Made by a program: the position numbers and the translations under genes
NCBI RefSeq assembly: GCF_015330165.1
Contig: NZ_JADDXT010000002.1
Coordinates: 3,561,646 to 3,625,645 of the forward strand
Length of the DNA: 64,000 nt
Source of the DNA: Zobellia roscoffensis
Lineage (GTDB): Bacteria; Bacteroidota; Bacteroidia; Flavobacteriales; Flavobacteriaceae
Reading direction: 5' to 3'
The notes under the pieces: generated by a model
Database searches by the model: none
What the model was told of the DNA's origin: nothing
What the model saw: the letters and a program-made list of their open reading frames with translations, nothing else
Part shown: piece by piece, positions 39,401-46,400 of the stretch
How positions within the stretch are numbered: the first letter of the stretch is position 1
Layout of the letters: every line of letters starts with the position of its first letter

Positions 39401-39539
39401 AAGCGCTGAGGATATCATGGTTTTAGGAAATGATACGTATCAAGTTCCTGTTTACCTTTTAGAAGATGGTATATATTTTATTAACATTGCCAACAACATG
39501 GGAGATTCAGTTATTATGAAGCTATTGATACAAAACTAA
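33420..39539 (+). CDS. giant T9SS-exported protein: GSDH-like propeller, CBM6-like, two malectin, FG-GAP and PKD domains
   Basis: 2039 residues from the ATG at 33420. A TTG two codons earlier is ignored. Signal peptide ends near SQVKAQ. Domains: glucose/sorbosone dehydrogenase-like beta-propeller, about 25-447 (LVEMYSGFTNATSMTFSPDG, MGARNPYRFFID, GPDGHMYILEYG); PKD, 448-537; a CBM6-like sandwich, about 650-780; an SbsA-like Ig domain, about 787-877; malectin, 881-1030 (LHFAELFFG); Ig-like, 1038-1130; FG-GAP/VCBS-like repeats with Asp-rich loops (DLDGDGLRD, DRDGDLD), 1134-1510; PKD, 1514-1603; malectin, 1611-1767; two PKD, 1769-1945; and a T9SS type A sorting domain to the end (FILEKNPVREG ... 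YFINIANNMGD). Probably attached to the surface or released, binding or oxidising sugars. The catalytic role of the propeller is inferred from fold. Flanked by terminators, so monocistronic. Confidence 0.88.
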   Translation: MKNNYITGFFIACFTVFFAGISQVKAQLPDDFQLVEMYSGFTNATSMTFSPDGRIFVLDRFGEMLIHKPDLFSTVSAGTIPVFHGAEDGLLAMAFDPNFESNNWIYVYYSLVGEEANRISRFTMNGDSIDLSSEINMLQWPVQREVSYHAGGDMGFDSQGNLLLSIGDNSNHGEYAAVREDFSPSSAEKSSSNTNDYRGKILRIKPQANGTYTIPAGNLFPVGTPNTKPEIYVMGARNPYRFFIDKQNNDWLFWGEVGADANESGEEGPIGMDEMNLTKEAGNYGWPYFSGKNEAYKINHSTPQYNDPNSPKNFSTWNTGITNLPPAEPSWLEFTRESNTWSIFSGPRYYHNASLTDQQRLPIEFDGVLFYYNFNNSKVYAVKMDANGTVISTEQLAPSVFPTGSKDGYIDMEIGPDGHMYILEYGVGCCKDGDGSGRLVRVDYTGIVTNSPPIVSAEADVEDGPLDLEVSFTSDGTYDPDGDTGLIYEWNFGDGTPIVSGVTETQHTYTTEGIYNAQLKVIDGDGAEGVKNITIYAGNTKAQFKFNSPLDGGIMGWGDDINIDLEVVDAEDGSTSGSGIDCADVNIVPSLGHLNHFHDGNTLDGCPKNYTLEYDGHNIDGGDDLFYVLGSNYKDKGNLTSFGQIQLHPKRKEAEFYDEQNGVQVIDNTDLLEGGVQAIRVNHNSYIVLEGRNLSNISSVKYYVASNTTGGTIELRLGSVTGTVVATSAVPNTGGATNWEYIETNFVNPGGKNDLYFVFKNPSTQQNSFDLNFIEFTGSGISIDNSPPLVNLVKVNTPTEVSVEFSEYVTETTAQTLANYAIDNGVTISSALLLSDQRTVVLSTSSLNSGVTYEINIKNVKNVSGISIIEDNHPLSTINAIRINVGGGQTVLDDQIFIADTYAGGGNQFDEDIPIDGTTDDALYQTERFGTFSYEIPVPSSGEYDIRLHFAELFFGVGSRPGNPGDRVFNITIEGSPVLTNFDILAEVPAATALQKEIDNISVTDGFVSISFTSIEQNPKVSGIEVLPPDTFVGEESKPKITITSPTNGWDVNQPFQVAFAVENWIINEDDTHVHYFVDGTLIDKYYGYDPIPIDELSQGEHIVKIELYNADHTGTGIYDEVSVNVTGQITCNETSFPESWSVKQLEESALPYPSVYTFAKYDLDGDGLRDIVTGSWWYKNPGSVSGDWIRHDIGGNFGNVVHVYDFDGDGNYDLLGTALGIAPDGKYESEVLLWAKGDGNGSFNIFNNIPAGSTGYSEPFVAGLAGGVFSVNGPYQMALNWNGAEKTNAPIQMLTPSSNPTEGSWSLVDISQEGESSGEDIQAGDIDRDGDLDLFQGVNWLRNNGNGNFEIFNTGITYVSTPDRAQLADFDRDGDLDAVVGQLSADTSDPDREEFSWFAAPSDPTQPWVRNVLDTDIFGSLSVFAADIDFDGDQDIIVGEWRGSHRLIAFENDLCGSGEFNLKVLDAGGPLEHHDGARVVDIDNDGDLDIISNGWRNDNRPRIYENTTIRPSDDRPIANAGDDQTVLPGVSLKLNGQGSDPDGGDIVSFLWTQESGPNETTLSNDNTTNLTVNGLVEGIYVFRLTIKDDEGDTDYDDVTITVGDSQVSISRINSGGDAYTFDGNNWSADQYYNGGGFITNSVPIGNTENDELYQSERYRSSGTGELIYDIPVANGELSVNLHFAEIYWGLPGDGSSGGAGSRVFNIDVEGQQQKENYDIFVEAGGAATAIVETFNGINVTDGSLTITLSPVTEFPKISGIEIIEPVVEGAPTADAGEDQMLTLPDNDTVISGSGSDSDGGTVTFAWTQVSGPNSATLNGNTTAELSVSSMIEGVYVFRLTVTDDENEVVSDDVKVTVVPENGLLAVAEAAPTEGVSPLEVTFTGSNSIGDIASYLWDFKDGKTSTEADAANTFIANGSYDVMLTVTDAGGNTHSDIVTIIVSETDEGDKMGFILEKNPVREGVATIRILNQPEDFMMLGINLHDQQGRLISGISAEDIMVLGNDTYQVPVYLLEDGIYFINIANNMGDSVIMKLLIQN

Positions 39540-39565
39540 TAGTATATAATAGTACGATTTCGAAT

Positions 39566-39596
39566 AAAAAATGCCGCTGTTTCAGCGGCATTTTTT
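39566..39596. terminator. bidirectional terminator
   Basis: A 14-bp perfect stem (39566-39579 with 39583-39596), 3-base loop, A6 and T6 flanks. It sits between the convergent giant T9SS gene and cpsB. Confidence 0.9.
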
Positions 39597-39626
39597 ATAT
39601 TCTAATTTTACGAAACTCTCCTGTTT

Positions 39627-40367
39627 TTAATAAAAAGTCTGAATTGTATTATTAATTATTGGTAAGAGTTGTTCAACCATTTTTTTAGACAACGTGAGCT
39701 TTTTCAAAGCTTCTAATTGGTTCATGGTATGAATATCAGAAGCTACATAATCTATCAAGCCATTTTCTAAAAGTTCCTGCGCTACTTTTGGCACTTCTTT
39801 TCCGTAATATTCGCTAAGTGATAATAGATTCATTTGAAAAGAGATGCCGTTATCTTTGTATTCTTGGTATCTTTTCTTTCTATGGTGTAAAAAACCATAT
39901 CTCTCTGGATGTGCCAAAATGGGAAAAAAACGTTTTGACGCTGTTTTTATAATAGCATCGTCAAAATTTATTGGGGGTTGTAAATACGACATCTCTACTA
40001 GTAGGTAGTCTTTCTTCAAAGGCATAACACCTTCGCTATCCAATAAATGTTCAAAATTATCATCTATCATATGTTCGGCAGAGGCGTCTATTGAAATATC
40101 CTTCAGGCCATTTTTTAACAATGCACTTTTTAATTGCGTTAATGAAGCCCTTATAGTTTCTCTGGTGTTGGGGTAGTAGTTAGACATTATATGAGGTGTG
40201 GCAATAAAATGCGTAACCCCAAACTCAGAAAAAGCTTTAATAAGCGCAATAGATTCATCTACTGTTTTTGCTCCATCATCAATACCGGGTAATATGTGGT
40301 TGTGAACGTCAATAAATCCATCTAGATAATCGACTAAAAATTTTTTCTTATTAAAAAAGTGAAACAT
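39627..40367 (-). CDS. cpsB: CpsB/CapC-family PHP-type tyrosine-protein phosphatase
   Basis: 246 residues. The PHP-fold metal motif FIDVHNHILPGIDDGAKTVD at about 17-36 and HFIATPHIMSNYYPNT are characteristic of CpsB/YwqE phosphatases. Further metal ligands lie in AHPERYGFL and VASDIHTMN. It removes phosphate from the Tyr-rich tail of the Wzc kinase and so resets the chain-length and export cycle. It is separated from wzc by a 6-kb unrelated gene but is the obvious partner. A promoter-like element lies 76 bp upstream. Confidence 0.9.
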   Translation of the reverse strand: MFHFFNKKKFLVDYLDGFIDVHNHILPGIDDGAKTVDESIALIKAFSEFGVTHFIATPHIMSNYYPNTRETIRASLTQLKSALLKNGLKDISIDASAEHMIDDNFEHLLDSEGVMPLKKDYLLVEMSYLQPPINFDDAIIKTASKRFFPILAHPERYGFLHHRKKRYQEYKDNGISFQMNLLSLSEYYGKEVPKVAQELLENGLIDYVASDIHTMNQLEALKKLTLSKKMVEQLLPIINNTIQTFY

Positions 40368-40442
40368 TTACTGTGGTTTCGTTAATAACTTAAGAAGTAT
40401 AACGGTCAATACCGTTATTTATGATGTTTGTTTTGTACAATA

Positions 40443-40476
40443 CAAAGATAAGTTAGAAGGACTAGAATTGAATCAA
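40443..40476 (-). promoter_or_regulatory. candidate promoter of cpsB
   Basis: Minus-strand TATCTTTG (40443-40450) fits the -7 consensus TAnnTTTG. A TTG (40474-40476) lies 23 bp upstream, within the range seen for Bacteroidota -33 elements. Confidence 0.45.
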
Positions 40477-40507
40477 TTCTTAACAACTTTGATATGTCTT
40501 ATATAAT

Positions 40508-40545
40508 AAAACAGGGATATGATGAATTCATCATATCCCCGTTTG
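40508..40545 (-). terminator. terminator of the TonB receptor gene
   Basis: A 26-bp perfect palindrome (40514-40539) extended by AAAC/GTTT with one mismatch. On the minus strand it runs into a T-rich tract. It lies 20 bp past the stop of the 40565-42796 gene and likely closes the long minus-strand NRPS/receptor transcript. Confidence 0.8.
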
Positions 40546-40564
40546 TTCTAAATTAACGAGGTTT

Positions 40565-42796
40565 CTAAAAATTAACTGATATTTTTCCTCTTAAATAAAA
40601 AGGAATACCTGGTGTAAAATGGATTTCTTCGGTTGATTCTGTTTCGTTGAACAATCTACTTTCCGTGGCAAATTGCGTTTCGTTCCATTCCGTATCAAAA
40701 AGGTTTTCGACTATTACACCCAATGTCCAATTCTTAATGGAGTAGTTCAAATTTAAATCCGTTACAAAGTAACCTTCTGCAACTATAGAATTATCTTCAT
40801 TGGCAGCTCTGTCTTTAACGTATTTGTAATTGATTCCTCCTGAGAAATTTCCAACGTCTAAAAAGGAAAGTCCTGCAGAGGAAGTCAAGTCCGGTGCTAG
40901 CGGAATTAAATCTTGTCCGTCAGGTCCATCGGTACTTCTTGCATAGGTGTAGTTGACATCTCCGTTGGCGTATAGCCAATCGTTAATTTGATATCGTAAT
41001 CCAAAATCAACACCAAGTCTTCTGGTTTTTCCACTGGGTTCAACTATTCCGGCATCACCAACATAAACAAATTCCTGGTCTAAAAATAGTGTCCATAAGG
41101 CAGCGTTAACAACCAGTTTGTCTATGGGTTTGTAGATAGCGCCTAAGTCCGCTCCATAAGCAAGGGGAAGAATTTCTTTACCGTTATTAGCGGTTACTAC
41201 CCTTGTATCATTTGAATGATATCCAATACCTGATTTCGCAAAGAGTTGTAAGTTGGAAGTTGCAGCATAGATTATATTAAGTTTAGGACCTAGAAAAAGC
41301 TTGTTTTCACTTTTACTGTCATAAGTTTCGGTCAGTTTATCTACATAATCAAACTTAAAATAATCCAATCTTAATCCGGTATTCAACGTCCATTTTTTCT
41401 TTTTGTAGGTGACATCAAAAAAGCCATAGGCATTTAATTCATCAACATCACCATAGGCAAGACGTTCTAACAATTCTTGTCTGTTTTTTGTATGCGATAA
41501 TTGAACGTCATTAACATCATCATATCTAAACCCTATTCCCGTTTCATATTTTAATTGAGAGTCATGATCGCCAACATGAACAGAATGCTCATAGCTGGTC
41601 TCTGCACCTATAATCGTTCGGTCTTCAAACTGTCTTATTTGATCACCGTTAACCGGGTCTTCCAAAAAGAAAGTAAAATTCGAAAAGAGTTCAAAATCAT
41701 ATTTAGTTAAATAAGCTTTCGATTTTACCCTTGAGTGTTCATCAAGCTGTTTTGTATGGTTTAATAGGATGTTACTTCGGCTAGTATTTCCACCTTCTGT
41801 ATCATCAATTGCACCAAATCTGCCAATAAGACCAGCATCTATAGCTCGTTGTGGAACTTGACCAGAAGCATCCCATTTGCTTTGAAAATGAGAAAGCGTA
41901 ATACTTAAATCTTGATTTTCTCGATTATTGAACGTATACCGACCCATGATGTTAATTCTATTAAAATCCTGAGAAGAATCGAACGGACCATCGGTTAACA
42001 CCAATTCTGTAGCTAAGTAGGCATTACTGAAATCGCTTTCGGCAACCTTAAACATTCCTAAAGTACGTAGGGTGTTAAATTGACCAACTTCAGCAGAAAT
42101 TAAATTCTCGTCTAATTTGCGTTTGGTTTTTAAATCGATATATCCAGCCGTGTTGAAATTACCTTTGTTTGCATAATAAGGACCTTTTCCAAAGTCAATA
42201 TTGTCAATGGTTTCAGGAATAATAAAATGCATGTCCGAATATCCTTGTCCGTGAGCGTGGGAAACCATGTTTACGGGAAGTCCATCAACATTGATAGCCA
42301 AATCGGTACCATGGTCAATATCAAATCCTCTTAAAAAAATTTGCTCAGCTTTTCCGCCACCCGCATGTTGACCGATAATAAGACCAGGGACCTTACGTAA
42401 AATTTCCTGTGAAGATTTTACGGGGTTTGCCTTAACATCAACATTAACAAAATTGCTTAAAGCGTTCACTTTGGAAACCAATACCACTTGCTCTAATGAA
42501 ACGGCAGATTCTATTAGGGTTATATTTATTTTGCCATCCAAAAGTTCTTCGGAAATGGTAATTTGATGGTTCTTGTACCCCAGACTGTAAAAGTAAATAG
42601 CATCTCCTACCGAGATATCGTCAAGTTCAAAATAACCGGATACATTTGTATAGGTATAGCCACCAGTGGTTTTATTGTAAACACCAACACCTTCTAGGGC
42701 TACTTGGTCTTTGTTTGTTACAGTACCGCTTAAATCATGCGCTCTTATGCCTATGGCAAAAGAAAAGAGTACTATGAATGTAATATATGTTTTCAT
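40565..42796 (-). CDS. TonB-dependent outer-membrane receptor with CarboxypepD_reg-like N-domain
   Basis: 743 residues. Signal peptide ends near IGIRA. A CarboxypepD_reg-like domain (about 20-105: DLSGTVTNKDQVALEGVGVY) is typical of Bacteroidota TonB receptors. The plug (about 124-230) has EILRKVPGLIIGQHAGGG, QIFLRGFDIDHGTDLAINV and the His-containing LPVNMVSHAHGQGYSDMHF. The barrel ends in an aromatic residue (GKISVNF). No SusD partner is present, so this is not a glycan uptake pair. It is the last gene of a minus-strand series with the NRPS genes and follows a His-rich protein by 102 bp. Likely ligand: the metal complex of the peptide made by this locus, which is inference. Confidence 0.85.
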   Translation of the reverse strand: MKTYITFIVLFSFAIGIRAHDLSGTVTNKDQVALEGVGVYNKTTGGYTYTNVSGYFELDDISVGDAIYFYSLGYKNHQITISEELLDGKINITLIESAVSLEQVVLVSKVNALSNFVNVDVKANPVKSSQEILRKVPGLIIGQHAGGGKAEQIFLRGFDIDHGTDLAINVDGLPVNMVSHAHGQGYSDMHFIIPETIDNIDFGKGPYYANKGNFNTAGYIDLKTKRKLDENLISAEVGQFNTLRTLGMFKVAESDFSNAYLATELVLTDGPFDSSQDFNRINIMGRYTFNNRENQDLSITLSHFQSKWDASGQVPQRAIDAGLIGRFGAIDDTEGGNTSRSNILLNHTKQLDEHSRVKSKAYLTKYDFELFSNFTFFLEDPVNGDQIRQFEDRTIIGAETSYEHSVHVGDHDSQLKYETGIGFRYDDVNDVQLSHTKNRQELLERLAYGDVDELNAYGFFDVTYKKKKWTLNTGLRLDYFKFDYVDKLTETYDSKSENKLFLGPKLNIIYAATSNLQLFAKSGIGYHSNDTRVVTANNGKEILPLAYGADLGAIYKPIDKLVVNAALWTLFLDQEFVYVGDAGIVEPSGKTRRLGVDFGLRYQINDWLYANGDVNYTYARSTDGPDGQDLIPLAPDLTSSAGLSFLDVGNFSGGINYKYVKDRAANEDNSIVAEGYFVTDLNLNYSIKNWTLGVIVENLFDTEWNETQFATESRLFNETESTEEIHFTPGIPFYLRGKISVNF

Positions 42797-42818
42797 TGTA
42801 AATAGATTGATAGTTATT

Positions 42819-42847
42819 GCACACGTGCTTATTTACCCATGTGGGTA
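42819..42847. promoter_or_regulatory. two inverted repeats upstream of the TonB receptor gene
   Basis: GCAC-AC-GTGC (42819-42828) and TACCCA-TG-TGGGTA (42834-42847) lie 23-51 bp upstream of the receptor ATG, in the 102-bp gap after the His-rich gene. Such paired short palindromes could be repressor sites giving the receptor its own control. The regulator is unknown. Confidence 0.3.
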
Positions 42848-42898
42848 TTATTTAAGCGTAATGCTAAATCGCTAATTAAAAAAATAGGCGTTTATGCC

Positions 42899-43384
42899 TT
42901 AAATGGAAAAAGGGGAGTTTGCATACCGGGGAGGCTCTTCTAGGATGAAGTAATATCCTAATTTTAGGTTGCCATCCACGGTTTTGAAGTTTTCCTGTGA
43001 ATCTACGGATGGCAAGATATTGAAGAGAAAATTATTCGTTGTAATATGTTTATCAAATTTGAAATCTGTCAGTAATGTGTCTTCAGGGGAATTATTGCTG
43101 TCCGGACCATCAAAAATTGTATCTAATATTTTAATGATTTTATGTTCGTGAGTACTATCCGTACTCCTATGATTATGAGATTGATGGGTGTCGTCCTCGT
43201 AAGAGAAGGGAGCATGCTCCATTACGGTATTTGGCATTTCTAAAACATGGGAAACTTCATGAAAGATGCTACTGATTTGTTGATGTAAGGGGTTAAAAAC
43301 ATAACAACACGCAATTACAAGGGCCATAAACTTTATAAGCTCTAGTCTAGCATAATTGCTGAAATGTTCTTTTTTAAGCTGCAT
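42899..43384 (-). CDS. His-rich membrane-anchored protein, unknown function
   Basis: 161 residues. One hydrophobic segment near the N-terminus (LIKFMALVIACCYVF, with two Cys) suggests an inner-membrane anchor or uncleaved signal. Then come His residues at 34, 42, 46 and 57 and a cluster DDTHQSHNHRSTDSTHEH (about 64-81). The rest is polar with no family that I recognise. The His cluster suggests binding of Ni, Cu, Zn or Co in the periplasm. It lies 35 bp downstream of the NRPS gene and 102 bp upstream of the TonB receptor gene, so it is probably part of the same system, for instance as a metal chaperone. Confidence 0.6.
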   Translation of the reverse strand: MQLKKEHFSNYARLELIKFMALVIACCYVFNPLHQQISSIFHEVSHVLEMPNTVMEHAPFSYEDDTHQSHNHRSTDSTHEHKIIKILDTIFDGPDSNNSPEDTLLTDFKFDKHITTNNFLFNILPSVDSQENFKTVDGNLKLGYYFILEEPPRYANSPFSI

Positions 43385-43419
43385 ACAATTCTACTTACGA
43401 AATCATGATGCTAAAGGTT

Positions 43420-46400
43420 TTATTTTTCCAAAAGAGATGTTAATGTTTCTTCTAAATATTTGGAATATTGAGCTATAGTAGGGTTTTCAAAAATTTTATT
43501 TAAAGGGAAATTATATTCTATTTCTTCGTTAATCCGCGCTGTAATACGTATAGCCGCCAGAGAATGCCCTCCTAAGCCAATGAAATCATCATGAACGCCA
43601 ACTTTATTCAGTTGTAAGACTTCTGCCCATATACGCTCAAGAAGAACCTCAATTTCATTTCTTGGTGCCGTATACGAGGTGCTCATGGCTAATTGCACCA
43701 AAGAGAGATTTTTTAATGCTTTTTTATCAACCTTTCCGTTTTTAGTTAGCGGCATTTCGTCTAGATGTTTAAAAACAGAAGGAATCATATAAGATGGTAA
43801 TTGTTTCGCTAATCTGTTTTGAATGTCTTTTACGGTTATGTCCTCTTTACCGGTATAATAAGCAACCAGCTTTGAGTTGTTTTCCCATTCTGGTTGAGTT
43901 GATGTGTAGCCAATTTCATCCATAATACGCAGCACTTCCTTCTCATTAATTACCTCGTTAATTTCTTCGAGGCTTTCATCTCTTGTTTTATGGCCTAGCC
44001 TAACATCCCAACTATACGGAAAAGAATAGTTACTATACCCTAAATCTTTTTTATGAACGTAAATACCAACTTGATTGATGAGACAATTGGTAGACCTACC
44101 AGTATCGGTTGGTCTTACCCAGCTTGCTTTTTCCTTGAGATATACCAACATTTCTTCTAAACTAACATCACTGAATCTGTAAAAATCTACAAATTCCACT
44201 TTTTCAAAAACGCTTTCATCTTGAAAAATAGAAACGTCTAAAAGTCGTTTTACCGCGTCTGATTCTTGATGATATAGTTTTCTGGCCTCTAGAATAGTAT
44301 CATCTATTTTGTTGGTGTCTAAATTATCGTCCCAAAAGAGCTCTTCGGTCAATCGTGTTTCAAAAAACTGCCCACGGCTTAAACCAGTTACGATAAATGG
44401 AATTTTCTTTTCTAGTGCAATTTTAGTACTGAGCGTATAAATGGTCTTAAAACAACCATTGCAGACATTGTGATGTTGATTTAAACTGTCCACAAATATT
44501 TCATTCATATGGGGCGTTTCACCATATACGTGGTCTACGCCAAGCTTTTTTACGATACGCTGTACATTTGCTTTCGCTTGTTCGGAGATGTAGCCGTTAT
44601 CCATGGTGAAAGCCAATACTTTTAATCCCATATTTACAAGCCTAGCTAGAACATAGGTGCTGTCTTTTCCGCCACTTAATAGTGAAATACAATCGTAATT
44701 AGGGCTTTGACCTCTTTTTGATGTGAGTAAAGACACCAACTGTTTGTCATTCTTGAAATAACGTTCTGTTTTATCTTTGTACGTTTCAAAGGAAGTACAC
44801 AGGTGGCATATACCATTCTCGTTAAAATCTGTATTCGGATAATTTGAAGGTAATCCGCATTTTGAGCAATTGACAACCTCATCTTCAGTAATCTGTTTTT
44901 TGTCTTCTACCAAAACAACGGCACAATTCTCAATTTCAGAAAATGTATTTAAGTTACTTTCAATATCAGACAACTCTATACGATACCCCCTAAGCTTTAC
45001 TTGGTCATCTAAGCGCCCTATATATTCAAAGCTTCCATTTTGGTTTATTCTTGCTAGGTCTCCTGTGCGGTACATTTTACGGTTAGGAGTAAATGGGTTG
45101 TCAACAAATTTCTCATCTGTCATAACAGGTTTATTGGCATAACCATTTGAAAGCCCTATACCACTTAGATATAGTTGGCCGACAACACCCTGAGGAACCT
45201 CGTTTAGATAATTGTCTAAAACATAGGCTGACATATTATAAATTGGAGACCCAATAGGTACTGTAGCTTTCGTATGAATACTTTCATCATACTCAGAAAC
45301 AATACACCCAACGGTCGCTTCTGTTGGTCCATATTCATTATATATGCTTAATTCAGATGTGAATGTATCTTTAATTGTTTTGGCTAGATTTGATTTTAGT
45401 TCTTCCCCACCAACTATCATGGTATGTATGTACGAAGTATTGAGTTCTTTCCCCTTAAAAAGGGCTAAATGAGAAGGAGTTAACTTGATGCAATTGACAA
45501 GATTATCATCAATTACTTTTAATAGACTTACATCAGGGCCAGTTATTGGTTCTTTATATATGTTTATTCTTCCACCGCTTACAATGGGCAAAAATGTCGA
45601 GGTAATGGTTAAATCAAAACCAATTGAAGTAAATAGGGGGAAAATCGACTTTTCGTTAATTTCATAGAAATCTTGTGCCCAAAAAATATAGTTTGATAAA
45701 GCATTTTGCGAAATTAAAACTCCTTTAGGTTTCCCTGTACTTCCTGATGTATATAGAATATAAGCTAAGCTTTCAGGTATACGTTTTGTGCTTAGGTTGG
45801 TGATGGGCTGCTTACTTATAATTAGACTTTCCTTTGCAACATCTAAAATGCCCAAATCAGGCAGTTCAATTTTTGATAATAGATTGGTCTGGCTTAATAC
45901 AAGACTGCTATCAGAATTTGAGATAATATAGTTTATGCGCTCTATTGGTTGGTCTGAAGCAATAGGAATAAAAGCCGCACCCGTTTTTAGGACAGCTAAA
46001 ACGCTAACTAAATAGTCTGTACTTCTTTGAAAGTGAAGCGCTATTCTACTATTTTTGGTTACGCCTCTGTCTCTTAAATAATGAGCTAATTGGTTTGCCT
46101 TTTTGTTAAACGCGTTATACGTAAGTATTTCATTTTTAAATTGTAAGGAAACCTTGTTTGGGTTGTTTGCAGCATGCCTTTCAAACGTTTCAATTACGGA
46201 TTGAAAAGTACTGGAAGGAGGTTCTTCTGTAGGCTTGGGCGTAGAAGATAATAAACTAGGCCTGTAGATGGATTGGTCAAAATTGTCCAAAAATGAATCT
46301 AAAAGGTTGATAAAATGAGAAGGCATTTCTTTGGCCGTTGCTTCGGAAATGCTACTACAGTTGGTGTCAAAAGCTATTTTAAATTCACCACTTTTGTTCA

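Noticed and set aside
40565..42796. TonB receptor as part of a SusC/SusD glycan uptake pair for the nearby polysaccharide genes
   Set aside because: No SusD-like gene is adjacent, the protein is shorter (743 residues) than SusC homologues, and its operon partners are NRPS and His-rich genes.
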